Shown here in pieces: positions 6,221 through 14,278 of a stretch of DNA of 17,963 nucleotides. Source of the stretch: Dehalococcoidia bacterium (GTDB taxonomy: Bacteria; Chloroflexota; Dehalococcoidia; Lucifugimonadales; Lucifugimonadaceae); contig PACM01000011.1 in NCBI GenBank assembly GCA_002700125.1, forward strand, positions 1-17,963, read 5' to 3'. How positions within the stretch are numbered: position 1 is the first letter of the stretch; every line of letters begins with the position of its first letter. Both the position numbers and the translations under genes were made by a program. A model generated the notes under the pieces. That model had not been told where the DNA came from and made no database searches. It worked only from the letters and a program-made list of their open reading frames with translations.

Positions 6221-6542
6221 TTTCCTCTCCTTTCTTTTTATTTTTTTTATTTTTAGAAGTCTTTTTTTTCTTTTTAGATTTATCAGTCTTTAACAAAGTA
6301 TCAACAAATCCTTTTACAGTGAGCACACTATTAACAATATTGATAATAGGTTTTGGAATTGTTTCGCTGATCTTGTTTTTTACTGTACCTATTTCAACAA
6401 TTGAACTTTCAATGAAGTTAAGTATTCTACGAATCTTTATAAAAATAATCGTAGTCAATATGGTCATCACTGTTAGAAAAGCAACGGCGATTATTGTACC
6501 GAAAATAATGATAGAATCACGTATTGTTATTAAGGTATCCAT
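6210..6542 (-). CDS. Single-pass membrane protein, DUF948-like, with lysine-rich tail
   Basis: Predicted 110-residue protein. One transmembrane helix (about 8-36, from RDSIIIFGTIIAV to FIKIRRI) is followed by an amphipathic stretch (about 37-85) and a strongly basic tail, KSKKKKKTSKNKKNKKKG (about 88-105), ending ENVE. The architecture and the YtxH neighbour recall DUF948 proteins, but the sequence match is not strong enough to be sure. By analogy the N-terminus is short and outside, with the basic tail in the cytoplasm (positive-inside rule), where it could contact nucleic acid, phospholipid head groups or the acidic tail of the adjacent YtxH protein; this is inference. ATG 6540-6542 has no clear Shine-Dalgarno. 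An 87-bp AT-rich gap separates it from rpoD upstream and could hold an independent promoter. Confidence 0.7.
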   Translation of the reverse strand: MDTLITIRDSIIIFGTIIAVAFLTVMTILTTIIFIKIRRILNFIESSIVEIGTVKNKISETIPKPIINIVNSVLTVKGFVDTLLKTDKSKKKKKTSKNKKNKKKGEENVE

Positions 6543-6629
6543 TAAATTTATTAATTGCAGTTATGTATTCAATAATAACAGTAAATTAGTAGTTAGCAAA
6601 TTGTTTATAAAAGATTATTAACTAAATAC
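6543..6629. other. Intergenic gap between rpoD and the DUF948-like gene
   Basis: This 87-bp gap is the longest one between genes in the window. It is almost entirely A and T. It contains no GC-rich hairpin with a T-run, so no intrinsic terminator for rpoD is visible, and no convincing -35/-10 pair with standard spacing, although several AT hexamers could serve as a -10. Confidence 0.5.
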
Positions 6630-8147
6630 TTAATAACTTTGATCTATGAAATCCCTTAATTTTTTAGATCTAGTAGGATGCCTGAGTTTTCTTAGAGCTT
6701 TAGCTTCAATTTGTCGTATTCTCTCTCTAGTAACTCCAAATTCTCTCCCTACTTCTTCTAGTGTTCTACTTCTACCATCTTCAAGCCCAAATCTAAGTTG
6801 TAGAACCCTTTGTTCCCTATGGTTTAGGCTCTCAAGGACAATTCCTACATGTGATTTAAGTAAGTTATTAGATGCAGCATCAACTGGGGATAATGATTTT
6901 TCATCTTTTATGAAATCAGCTAAGTGAGAATCTTCTTCTTCTCCAATAGGAGTCTCAAGTGAAACAGGTTCTTGAGAAATTTTTAAAATTTCTCTTACCT
7001 TAGCAGGGCTTAAGTCCATCTCTTCTCCGATCTCTGCTGTAGAAGGTTCTCTGCCATACTCCTGGACTAGTTTTCTACTAACTCTTAGAAGCTTATTAAT
7101 TGTTTCAACCATGTGAACAGGGATTCGTATAGTTCTTGCTTGGTCAGCTATCGCTCTTGTAATAGCTTGTCTAATCCACCATGTTGCATAGGTACTAAAT
7201 TTGTACCCTTTTCTAAATTCAAATTTTTCCACGGCTCTTATCAAGCCAATATTTCCTTCTTGTATTAAATCAAGCAAGGACATCCCTCTGCCAATATATT
7301 TTTTTGCAACGCTTACTACCAGACGTAAATTAGCTTGTACTAGATGTTCACTACACTGTTTGCCATATAATTGTAATTTTGCAATATGTGCTCGTAAATT
7401 GCTTTCTAGCTCTCCTTCTTTATGAGGGCCAATTGCGAAATTTTTCTTTCTTGTTTTTTTCTTTAGTGATGTAAGATCTTCTCCATCATCAAACATGTCT
7501 TTGTATAAAAAATTTGGAAATATCTCTGTGCTTGCAGAAATTTTACTGATAGAGTCGTGGATTTCATCTATGCCAATGTTTAATACATCTGATATTTCTC
7601 TTATCATTTGTTCTTGATCTTCGGATTTAGTTGGTGCATTTAGCAACTCATCAGATTCTCCTAAAAGTAGGGTAGTTACAGTCATTTTTTCGAGACCATT
7701 TTTTTTATCTTTTGAATTTAGTTCTCGTATCAAATCTATATTAGAACCAATTATTTTCAAGAAAGTTCTTAGCATGAGAGTGTATGGAGCAGACTCTTCT
7801 GTATTTGCGTTTAGAAATTCTCTTATTACTTTCCCATTCTCTACTTGCTTTGCTAAGTTACGCTCTCCTTTAGCGTTCAATAATCCTACTTTTCCAATTT
7901 CTCTCAAATACATCCTTACAGGATCGTCCGTTATGTCTGTTTCAGCGACTGAGGACAGATCCCACGCTGGATCCTCTGCAATATTATTCAACGAATTAGT
8001 AGTAGGTTCTCCCCAGTTATCTGTAAATTGTGATGTGGCTTCAGGTAACAGATTTCTTAGTACTTTTGAGGCTTCTTGGTTACCGTCTTCATCGTTCTGG
8101 TCCGACGTGAAAGAAACAATTGAATTTGGTTGTTGTGGGTTTTCCAT
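6630..8147 (-). CDS. rpoD: Primary sigma factor RpoD (sigma-70)
   Basis: Predicted 505-residue sigma factor that directs RNA polymerase to housekeeping promoters. Region 1.2 begins near [16 protein letters not shown] (75-90). A non-conserved insertion of about 150 residues (110-262) follows. Region 2 is nearly invariant: [20 protein letters not shown] (269-288), [20 protein letters not shown] and the -10-binding [17 protein letters not shown] (317-333). Region 3 spans about 340-420 ([18 protein letters not shown]). Region 4 has the -35-binding helix-turn-helix [20 protein letters not shown] (461-480). The N-terminal 70 residues are acidic and do not clearly resemble a full region 1.1. The gene starts 7 nt after the dnaG stop, the classical dnaG-rpoD order of the macromolecular synthesis operon. 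No Shine-Dalgarno precedes the ATG, so translational coupling to dnaG is likely. Confidence 0.97.
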   Translation of the reverse strand: MENPQQPNSIVSFTSDQNDEDGNQEASKVLRNLLPEATSQFTDNWGEPTTNSLNNIAEDPAWDLSSVAETDITDDPVRMYLREIGKVGLLNAKGERNLAKQVENGKVIREFLNANTEESAPYTLMLRTFLKIIGSNIDLIRELNSKDKKNGLEKMTVTTLLLGESDELLNAPTKSEDQEQMIREISDVLNIGIDEIHDSISKISASTEIFPNFLYKDMFDDGEDLTSLKKKTRKKNFAIGPHKEGELESNLRAHIAKLQLYGKQCSEHLVQANLRLVVSVAKKYIGRGMSLLDLIQEGNIGLIRAVEKFEFRKGYKFSTYATWWIRQAITRAIADQARTIRIPVHMVETINKLLRVSRKLVQEYGREPSTAEIGEEMDLSPAKVREILKISQEPVSLETPIGEEEDSHLADFIKDEKSLSPVDAASNNLLKSHVGIVLESLNHREQRVLQLRFGLEDGRSRTLEEVGREFGVTRERIRQIEAKALRKLRHPTRSKKLRDFIDQSY

Positions 8148-8154
8148 AGTTTTG

Positions 8155-9948
8155 CTAATTTTGATTAGATTGTATTTTTTTTAGCAACTCATTTGTTTTG
8201 AGGCCGTCACTTATCACCTCTTTAACGGTGGATATAGACGCGTCAGTAGTATCTTCCCCAAACTCTTCTATAACTTGTTGCTGTTCTTTTTTTTGCCTTC
8301 TCAAGTAGAATTTATATAGTCTGTTTATACAATCATTTAGCTCATCTATCAAATCTTTTTCATTATTAGTAGGTAATTTAGCTGACAGGAGTTCATTAAC
8401 TCTCTCTGACAAAACATCATCAAAAATGTAATTAAGTGTATTATTTTTATGATTTGTTCTTATTTGATCAAAGATGGCTTTAAGTTGCGGATCAGAAAAT
8501 AGATCCTCCGTTTGATTTTTGACGTATTCAATTAATTGCTCATTTTGAAGTAATAGCGATATTACGTGACTCTCTATAGGGTTTTCTGAAGTACGTTCCG
8601 TAGGAATGCTTTGATACCTCGCGATCTTATTACGTGATACTTGAGGATCAGGAAGATTTTCTCTAGAAGTCTTTAATTTTTTTGCTAAACGGCCTAATAT
8701 TTCATCCTGCATATGAGAATCTGTGTTTTGAAAAATTAGCTTGTATATTGTGTTTGCTGCCTCTCTTTTTTGAGTTTCGTCAGAAAGGTTGAAAGCCAGG
8801 TCTATATTTTCTATGAGATGTTGATGTATAGGGATAGCATTTTTTAATAGTTCTTTCCAATCATCAGGGTTATTTTTGATTATTTCATCTGGATCCTTAC
8901 CAGATGAAATATTAGCGATCCATACTGATCGATTGAGCCTTTTGATTTCTTGATCTGAATTAATTATTTTTATGAGATTATTTACAGTAGCTCTTTTCCC
9001 GGCTATATCTGAGTCAAGGCATAATATGACTCTGTTAGTATACTCGAACACCTTATCCAACTGACTCAAACTTACTGCTGTACCCATACAAGCAACAACA
9101 TTAATGAAACCTTCTGAATGTGCAGAAAAAACATCCATGTATCCTTCTACTATTATACATTCACCTGACTGAGATATTGCTTCTTTAGAGACATTTAATC
9201 CAAAAAGTAATCCAGATTTATTAAATATTTCTGTCTGCTGCGTATTAATATATTTGGGAGTTTTATTACTTAGTGTTCTTGCTCCAAAACCTACAAGGTT
9301 ATTATTTTCATCTCTAATTTCAATAGTAAGCCTTTCTTGAAAAAAATCGTGCCACGATCCATCTGCCCATTTTTGGACGAGCCCTGATTTGATAGCTGGC
9401 AAGCTCTTAATTCCTACCTTCTTCAGATGATCAACAAGTGTAATCATACCAAGAGGGCTTAATCCAAATCCAAAGCGTTTAATTTGATCATCGTTAAATC
9501 CCCGTGCTCTTAAATATTCAGTAGCACTATTTCCTGCAGGACTTTTTAGACAACTGTAAAAAAAATCTGCTGCTGCCTCTAATGCAGAGAACAAATCAGA
9601 TTTTGCGATTGGTTGTTTATTATTATTTTTTTGAAGAGAAACTCCAGCAACTTCAGCACATTTCTGTAAAGCTTCTTTAAAATCTACATTTTCAACTCTC
9701 ATCATGAAGGTATAAATATCTCCTCCACTAAATCCAGCACAAGATCCACAAAAACATTTGAAAGTTTGAGTCTCAGGATAAACAATAAAAGAGGGGGTTT
9801 TTTCTGGATAAAATGGACAAAGCCCCTTCTTTACTTTCGACGTTCCATTGAGGTCTACGTATTTTGAAATTAAATCAGTTATGTCGATTTGAGATTTGAT
9901 GAACTCAACAATCGTTGAACTTTGTTGATTACTATTAGATACGGTCAT
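8155..9948 (-). CDS. dnaG: DNA primase DnaG with altered zinc-binding motif
   Basis: Predicted 597-residue primase that makes RNA primers at the replication fork. The N-terminal zinc domain (about 13-105) is recognisable by GLCPF-PEKTPSF (42-54) and GGDIYTFMM. However, the usual CPFH reads CPFY (Cys44, Tyr47), and the usual CFGC reads CFCGSC (Cys65, Cys67, Cys70). The polymerase core follows: RFGFGLSP (158-165), [20 protein letters not shown] (206-225), then the TOPRIM motifs VEGYMD (Glu268) and LDSD (Asp312, Asp314), all intact. The C-terminal part (about 440-597) fits a DnaB-interacting helical domain. ATG 9946-9948 has no Shine-Dalgarno, but TAGTAT lies exactly 6 nt upstream. It lies 27 nt after dgt and 7 nt before rpoD. 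The function is secure; the zinc-site change is the oddity. Confidence 0.95.
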   Translation of the reverse strand: MTVSNSNQQSSTIVEFIKSQIDITDLISKYVDLNGTSKVKKGLCPFYPEKTPSFIVYPETQTFKCFCGSCAGFSGGDIYTFMMRVENVDFKEALQKCAEVAGVSLQKNNNKQPIAKSDLFSALEAAADFFYSCLKSPAGNSATEYLRARGFNDDQIKRFGFGLSPLGMITLVDHLKKVGIKSLPAIKSGLVQKWADGSWHDFFQERLTIEIRDENNNLVGFGARTLSNKTPKYINTQQTEIFNKSGLLFGLNVSKEAISQSGECIIVEGYMDVFSAHSEGFINVVACMGTAVSLSQLDKVFEYTNRVILCLDSDIAGKRATVNNLIKIINSDQEIKRLNRSVWIANISSGKDPDEIIKNNPDDWKELLKNAIPIHQHLIENIDLAFNLSDETQKREAANTIYKLIFQNTDSHMQDEILGRLAKKLKTSRENLPDPQVSRNKIARYQSIPTERTSENPIESHVISLLLQNEQLIEYVKNQTEDLFSDPQLKAIFDQIRTNHKNNTLNYIFDDVLSERVNELLSAKLPTNNEKDLIDELNDCINRLYKFYLRRQKKEQQQVIEEFGEDTTDASISTVKEVISDGLKTNELLKKIQSNQN

Positions 9949-9954
9949 AAATTT

Positions 9955-9960
9955 ATACTA
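9955..9960 (-). promoter_or_regulatory. Putative -10 element of dnaG-rpoD
   Basis: On the minus strand this reads TAGTAT and ends 6 nt before the dnaG ATG, in the 27-nt gap after dgt. A promoter here would give a leaderless dnaG-rpoD message inside the longer operon. No good -35 is evident and the call is by spacing pattern. Confidence 0.4.
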
Positions 9961-9975
9961 CAATACTAACATATA

Positions 9976-11058
9976 TTAGATCCTTCCTTCAAACACATCT
10001 GATGCCAGTGAAGGATCCAAGGTTTCAGCAAACCTTAAGGCAAAATTATCTGTCATCCCAGTAATATAATCTATCGTGGATTTCTCATAATTATTACCAG
10101 AGACTTCAACAAGATATTTAGGAATAATTTCTGTATTTTCCATAACGTATTCAAATAATATTTCAATTATTCTCATCGAACTTTTTGCTACAAGAGAATC
10201 TGAAACTGGAAGATAAATTTTTTGGAACATAAAATTCCTTAAACTTGTCACGGTTTCGATTAACTCAGCTGACATTCTTATCCAAGGATTTTCAGATTGC
10301 ATCCTTTTTTCAGAACAGTCGATTGAGTTTTCAATTATGTTCGTAACTAGTGTATTTATTCTGACAGAATGTTTGTCTCCTATAGAATCAATTATGGATC
10401 TAGGTATGTCTTTTATGCTGAGTATTTCGGCTCTAATTGCATCATTGATATCGCTGGTTACATATGCTATAAAATCAGAGATTCGAACTACTTGTCCTTC
10501 AAGAGATAGCCCTTCAACTAACTTTTTGTTGAAGAATTCACCTTGTGGTTTCGAATGACGTTTTATTCCATCTATCACTTCAAAATTTAGGTTAAGGCCC
10601 ATTCCGTCTTTCTCTAATTTTTCAATTATCCGAACGCTTTGTTTGCTATGATGGAATCCATCTTTTGCTATTTCATTTAATGCTGTTTCTCCTACGTGAC
10701 CGAAAGGAGAATGCCCTAGGTCATGTCCTAGGGCGATTGCTTCAGTTAAGTCTTCATTTAACCTTAGTGCTCGTGCTATAGTTCTACTGATTTGTGCTAC
10801 TTCTATGGTATGGGTCAGCCTTGTTACAAAGTGGTCTCCAAGCGGAGCGATAAATACTTGACTTTTATGTTTTAGTCTCCTGAATGAATTGGTGTGTATT
10901 ATTCTGTCTCGATCTATTTGAAAGATACTTCTTACGGGATCAGGAGACTCAGAAATTTTTCTCCCAATAGATTTTTCTGGATTAACAGCAAATGGGGATA
11001 GTAACGAATTTTCACTTTTTTGATGCTCTTTTATAAGATTTAATGTCTTTTTATCCAA
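9976..11058 (-). CDS. dgt: Deoxyguanosinetriphosphate triphosphohydrolase-like protein (HD family)
   Basis: Predicted 360-residue cytosolic HD-domain phosphohydrolase that removes the triphosphate from dGTP or other dNTPs. I place the start at TTG 11056-11058, giving MDKKTLNLIKEHQ, because GGAGG (11066-11070) lies 7 nt upstream. A longer reading from TTG 11083-11085 has the Shine-Dalgarno inside the gene. The metal-binding set is visible: THTIEVAQ (His at 83), the HD pair in LGHDLGHSPFGH (112-113) and a later Asp in ISDFIAYVTSD. Segments NSFRRLKHKSQVF and GRKISESPDPVRSIFQIDRDRI are typical of the dGTPase type 2 subfamily, also called dGTPase-like. It lies between glmS (76 nt upstream) and dnaG (27 nt downstream), occupying the place that rpsU has in the classical dnaG-rpoD operon. 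A coding palindrome at 10713-10734 arises from the repeated LGH codons. Confidence 0.93.
   Translation of the reverse strand: MDKKTLNLIKEHQKSENSLLSPFAVNPEKSIGRKISESPDPVRSIFQIDRDRIIHTNSFRRLKHKSQVFIAPLGDHFVTRLTHTIEVAQISRTIARALRLNEDLTEAIALGHDLGHSPFGHVGETALNEIAKDGFHHSKQSVRIIEKLEKDGMGLNLNFEVIDGIKRHSKPQGEFFNKKLVEGLSLEGQVVRISDFIAYVTSDINDAIRAEILSIKDIPRSIIDSIGDKHSVRINTLVTNIIENSIDCSEKRMQSENPWIRMSAELIETVTSLRNFMFQKIYLPVSDSLVAKSSMRIIEILFEYVMENTEIIPKYLVEVSGNNYEKSTIDYITGMTDNFALRFAETLDPSLASDVFEGRI
10713..10734. repeat. Perfect 8-bp inverted repeat in dgt
   Basis: GCCCTAGG (10713-10720) and CCTAGGGC (10727-10734) flank a 6-nt loop. The repeat falls on the codons of the HD motif ALGHDLGH. It is GC-rich for this window, but the repeated Leu-Gly-His coding explains most of it. 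Confidence 0.8.
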
Positions 11059-11065
11059 TGACAAA

Positions 11066-11070
11066 CCTCC
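11066..11070 (-). promoter_or_regulatory. Ribosome binding site that sets the dgt start
   Basis: On the minus strand this reads GGAGG and ends 7 nt before TTG 11056-11058. It favours that start over the in-frame TTG 27 nt further upstream. Confidence 0.7.
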
Positions 11071-11134
11071 AAATTCTGTATACAAATCAGCAATGATTTA
11101 TAATCTAATATAATAATATCTTACACTGTCTTAG

Positions 11135-12958
11135 CTACTCAACTGTTACAGTTTTAGCAAGATTTCTTGGCCTATCCGGATTTATCTTAAGCCTAAGAGA
11201 GCAATATAAAGATATCAATTGAAGTGGCAAAACGAACAAAATAGGATCTACTAGTGGGTGATAACTCTCTATTGTTAAGTGTTCACTTAATAATGGAGTT
11301 ATTTCTAAGTCTTTTTTACTTACTAATCCAATTACCCTTCCTTCCCTAGCTGTTATCTCGTTTACTGTACTTAACATTTTTGCATGAGTAGAACCTTTGG
11401 GTGCTAGAACTATTGACGGCATATTATCTCCGATTAAGGCGTTAACCCCGTGCTTCATCTCGCCAGCTGCATAAGCTTCAGCATGAATGTAGCAGACCTC
11501 TTTCATTTTTAAAGCTCCTTCCAGGGCAATAGGGTAGAGGAGGCCTCTTCCCAGATACAAAATATGCTCTTGATTATGTAATTTTCTTGAAAGTGACTTT
11601 ATAGAGCTGATATCAGACAAAATAGAACCAACTTTTGAAGACAACATATCTATGTTTTTTAAAAGTTCTTTTAAGTTTTTTATTTCAGTATTTCTCTTTT
11701 CTGCAATCTTAATAGACATCAATAGAAGTGAGACTACGGAAGATGTAAATGTTTTAGTTGATGCTACTGCAAATTCAGGCCCACTACTAATGTTGATTGT
11801 AGTATCAGATATTATTGACGCTTGGGAAGCATCTTTCTCTACTACTGCAATTGTTTGAGCCCCTTTTATTTTTGCAAACTCTAGGCCTTTTATTGTTTCG
11901 GCCGTTTCTCCAGATTGAGTAACACCTATTACAAGGTCTTCAGGACCTATAACTTTTTTAGTTTCAATAAATTCTGAAGCATTAATTGTTTCACTTTTTA
12001 TGGACGATACAGCTTCAAAATAGCTCGAACCTAGTAATCCAGCATGGAAAGAACTCCCCATCCCAATTATCAAAATCCTTTCTACTTTTTTAAATTCTAT
12101 TTTCGAATTATCCAATTTTTTGAATATTAGAGAATTTTTTTTGGAAATCAGTCCTTCTAATGCTTTCTTCTGTGAAAATATCTCCTCCTCCATTTTAAAT
12201 TGATAAACAGAATCATCATTTATAATAGTATTTTTAGTTATATTTATCCGCCTTGACTCAGGCTTGGAGACCTCTTGAACAAAGTCTATTGAGTTGCTAG
12301 ATACTATTGCAATTTCACTATCTACTAGGTAACGATAAGATGTAGAAAAATCAGAGATAATTGAAGGATCGCTTGAAATTATTTTCTCTCCTTTTTCATT
12401 TTCAGAGATCACTAGGCCGCCTGAATTCCCTTTTTTTACTACAAAGATAGAATTGGGATCTTCTGAGCTAATTCCTACAATGGTTGAAGATCCTGTAATT
12501 TCACTCAGAACAATTTTTAGTGCCTCGTTTATGTCATTTTTATCAAGATGTGAATCTATTAAATTTGCTATAATTTCTGAGTCTGTTTCTGAAGTAAAAG
12601 TATAACCTTTCGCTATCATATTAGCTTTAAGATCTAAATAATTTTCTACAATTCCATTGTGAACAATCGTGATTTTATTGTTTGAGCTTGTTTGAGGGTG
12701 AGCATTTTCTTTTGTTATTTTTCCATGAGTTGCCCACCTAGTATGCGATATTCCTAACGAGCCTTTGAGATTTTTAGTTATCTCTTCACTTAAATTATTT
12801 ATTGTTCCAATCGTTTTCTTTATGTTCAACTGACCTTTTATGTTGTCGTATACTGCTATTCCTGCACTATCATATCCCCTGTATTCTAGAGATTTTAGGA
12901 ATCGTTCTAAAATTATCGCTGCGTTGTCTGTTCCTATATATCCTACTATTCCGCACAT
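11135..12958 (-). CDS. glmS: Glutamine--fructose-6-phosphate aminotransferase (isomerizing)
   Basis: Predicted 607-residue cytosolic enzyme that makes glucosamine-6-phosphate from fructose-6-phosphate and glutamine, the entry step to amino sugars for peptidoglycan. The N-terminal class II glutamine amidotransferase domain starts with the nucleophile Cys2 (MCGIVGYIG) and has EYRGYDSAGIA (25-35), SHTRWATHG (71-79) and an ETDSE segment. Two SIS isomerase domains follow, with IGMGSSFHAG, VTQSGETAETIKGLE, and later GRGLLYPIALEGALKMKE and EAYAAGEMKHG. The C-terminus RPRNLAKTVTVE is diagnostic. The length is standard (about 608). It starts 4 nt after plsC, so there is no leader and no room for a glmS ribozyme directly upstream. 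Regulation is therefore likely by the operon or by enzyme feedback only. Confidence 0.97.
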   Translation of the reverse strand: MCGIVGYIGTDNAAIILERFLKSLEYRGYDSAGIAVYDNIKGQLNIKKTIGTINNLSEEITKNLKGSLGISHTRWATHGKITKENAHPQTSSNNKITIVHNGIVENYLDLKANMIAKGYTFTSETDSEIIANLIDSHLDKNDINEALKIVLSEITGSSTIVGISSEDPNSIFVVKKGNSGGLVISENEKGEKIISSDPSIISDFSTSYRYLVDSEIAIVSSNSIDFVQEVSKPESRRINITKNTIINDDSVYQFKMEEEIFSQKKALEGLISKKNSLIFKKLDNSKIEFKKVERILIIGMGSSFHAGLLGSSYFEAVSSIKSETINASEFIETKKVIGPEDLVIGVTQSGETAETIKGLEFAKIKGAQTIAVVEKDASQASIISDTTINISSGPEFAVASTKTFTSSVVSLLLMSIKIAEKRNTEIKNLKELLKNIDMLSSKVGSILSDISSIKSLSRKLHNQEHILYLGRGLLYPIALEGALKMKEVCYIHAEAYAAGEMKHGVNALIGDNMPSIVLAPKGSTHAKMLSTVNEITAREGRVIGLVSKKDLEITPLLSEHLTIESYHPLVDPILFVLPLQLISLYCSLRLKINPDRPRNLAKTVTVE

Positions 12959-12962
12959 GGTT

Positions 12963-13640
12963 TTATACTTCTGAGGTCAAAGTGAAATTTTCATCACTTT
13001 CAGTTAAATAAACTCCTCTTTTTTCTTGCGGAAGTAGATGTGCTATTCTTCTCATCATTTCAGTTGTAATATTTTCAAAAAGATTTTCATCACCACTTTT
13101 ATTTTTATTAAGAGGATTTATTTTGAAAGGCTTGCCTATTGTAACAGTTATATTTCCAGTAGGGTTAAATACCCTAAAAAGCCCTTCCAAATGGCTAGTA
13201 CCTGTAATTCCAACAGGGAGTATCGTCGGACTTAAAATGTTAGCAATTTTAGCTGCTCCTTGCTTTGCTTTAATTAAACCTTTTGTACTTCTAGTGCCTT
13301 CTGGAAACATTGCTAAAGCTCCATTTTTTTCAGTTAAGATAGATTTCATATTTCTAAAAGAATTTATATCTACTGCCTCTCTTTTTACTGGAAATGCTCC
13401 ATAACTACGAAGAAATCTTCCCATAAGTGGATTTTGGAATAGTTCAATTTTGGCGGGCCATCTTAGTCGTCTATTTATAGATGCGCCTAATAATCGAGCA
13501 TCAATATTAGATTGATGGTTTGAAATAACTAGTAGCGTCCCTCTGGACGGGATAAATTTTTTGTTGATAACGTTATATTTTGTCCATATTCTTAGGTTCA
13601 ACCAAAGAGTATTTGAGCAAATATTATATAGTAGGTTCAT
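12963..13640 (-). CDS. plsC: 1-acyl-sn-glycerol-3-phosphate acyltransferase (PlsC family)
   Basis: Predicted 225-residue membrane-associated acyltransferase that converts lysophosphatidate to phosphatidate. The catalytic HX4D motif is NHQSNID (His42, Asp47). Motif II surrounds GAFPVKRE (81-88), motif III is FPEGTRSTKG (112-121) and motif IV is ILPVGITGT (140-148). There is no strong transmembrane helix; a hydrophobic N-terminus (about 1-40) may bind the membrane. The length is normal for a short PlsC. The gene overlaps cmk by 17 nt and precedes glmS by 4 nt, so it is translated within the cluster. Cmk followed by PlsC is a recurring pair in several phyla, consistent with CMP kinase supplying CTP for phospholipid synthesis. 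The acyl donor cannot be told from sequence. Confidence 0.92.
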   Translation of the reverse strand: MNLLYNICSNTLWLNLRIWTKYNVINKKFIPSRGTLLVISNHQSNIDARLLGASINRRLRWPAKIELFQNPLMGRFLRSYGAFPVKREAVDINSFRNMKSILTEKNGALAMFPEGTRSTKGLIKAKQGAAKIANILSPTILPVGITGTSHLEGLFRVFNPTGNITVTIGKPFKINPLNKNKSGDENLFENITTEMMRRIAHLLPQEKRGVYLTESDENFTLTSEV

Positions 13641-14277
13641 AGTTAATCAGTGATATTATTTTGTTGCTCACTTCTCCTAAGTCTAGGTTTTCTGTATCAA
13701 TTATTGTCGACCCTTTCGGAGCTTTTAGAGGTGCAACTTCTCTATTAGTATCTATTTGGTCCCTAGATTTAAGGGATTCGTATACATTTTGATAAGATTC
13801 GCCTTTTTTATCAATTAATCTTCTTTGAGTTCTTTCTTCTATAGAAGCAGTTAAAAATATCTTTATATCTGCATGAGGAAGTACTACTGTTCCAATATCT
13901 CTCCCAACTACAATAAATTTCTTACCTTTCACTATGCTTCTTTGTAGGGTTGTCATTTTTGTTCTGACTTCCGGTATTTTAGATATTTGAGATACATTTT
14001 GTTCGACTGATTTATTTGTTATTAAGCTGGAAACATTTTTATTGTCTAGAATTATTTCTTCTATTTCGTCTTCATACTTATAATCTATTTCTGTAGTTTC
14101 AAGAAATTTAGATATTATCCTTAACTCAAAACTTTTAACTTTATTGTTAATCAGTTTTAAGGTGAATGCTCGGTATATCTTCCCGGTATCCAAAAATTGA
14201 AAATTTAATCTCTTTGCTGTCAATAATCCTACAGAAGTTTTTCCAGTTCCAGCCGCTCCATCGATCGATATTATCAA
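13624..14277 (-). CDS. cmk: Cytidylate kinase
   Basis: Predicted 217-residue cytosolic kinase that phosphorylates CMP and dCMP with ATP. The P-loop is DGAAGTGKT (6-14). The family signature LDTGKIYRAFTL (29-40) follows, then VGRDIGTVVLPHADIKIFLT (about 127-146), the lid region with RTQRRL, and the C-terminal SRDQIDTNREVAPLKAP with IIDT. The start is TTG 14275-14277, one nt after the holB stop, supported by GGAGG (14284-14288 on the minus strand) 6 nt upstream; no in-frame ATG lies near. The length matches the family (about 225). It overlaps plsC by 17 nt at its 3' end. Function is secure. Confidence 0.95.
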   Translation of the reverse strand: MIISIDGAAGTGKTSVGLLTAKRLNFQFLDTGKIYRAFTLKLINNKVKSFELRIISKFLETTEIDYKYEDEIEEIILDNKNVSSLITNKSVEQNVSQISKIPEVRTKMTTLQRSIVKGKKFIVVGRDIGTVVLPHADIKIFLTASIEERTQRRLIDKKGESYQNVYESLKSRDQIDTNREVAPLKAPKGSTIIDTENLDLGEVSNKIISLINYEPTI

Positions 14278-14278
14278 G

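Noticed and set aside
6319..6621. Open frame of 100 codons on the plus strand, hydrophobic
   Set aside because: It is the reverse of the DUF948-like gene, whose transmembrane codons read as hydrophobic in antisense too. The minus-strand gene fits the overlap with ytxH and the operon direction.
7774..8184. Open frame of 136 codons on the plus strand over rpoD
   Set aside because: It is antisense to the N-terminus of RpoD and the end of dnaG, with no motif. Low stop density on this strand is enough to explain it.
10713..10734. GC-rich palindrome in dgt as a regulatory operator
   Set aside because: It is explained by two neighbouring Leu-Gly-His codon runs in the conserved HD motif. I list it as a repeat only.
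12953..12975. Possible glmS ribozyme or riboswitch upstream of glmS
   Set aside because: plsC ends only 4 nt before glmS, and the region is coding. There is no leader to hold such an element.
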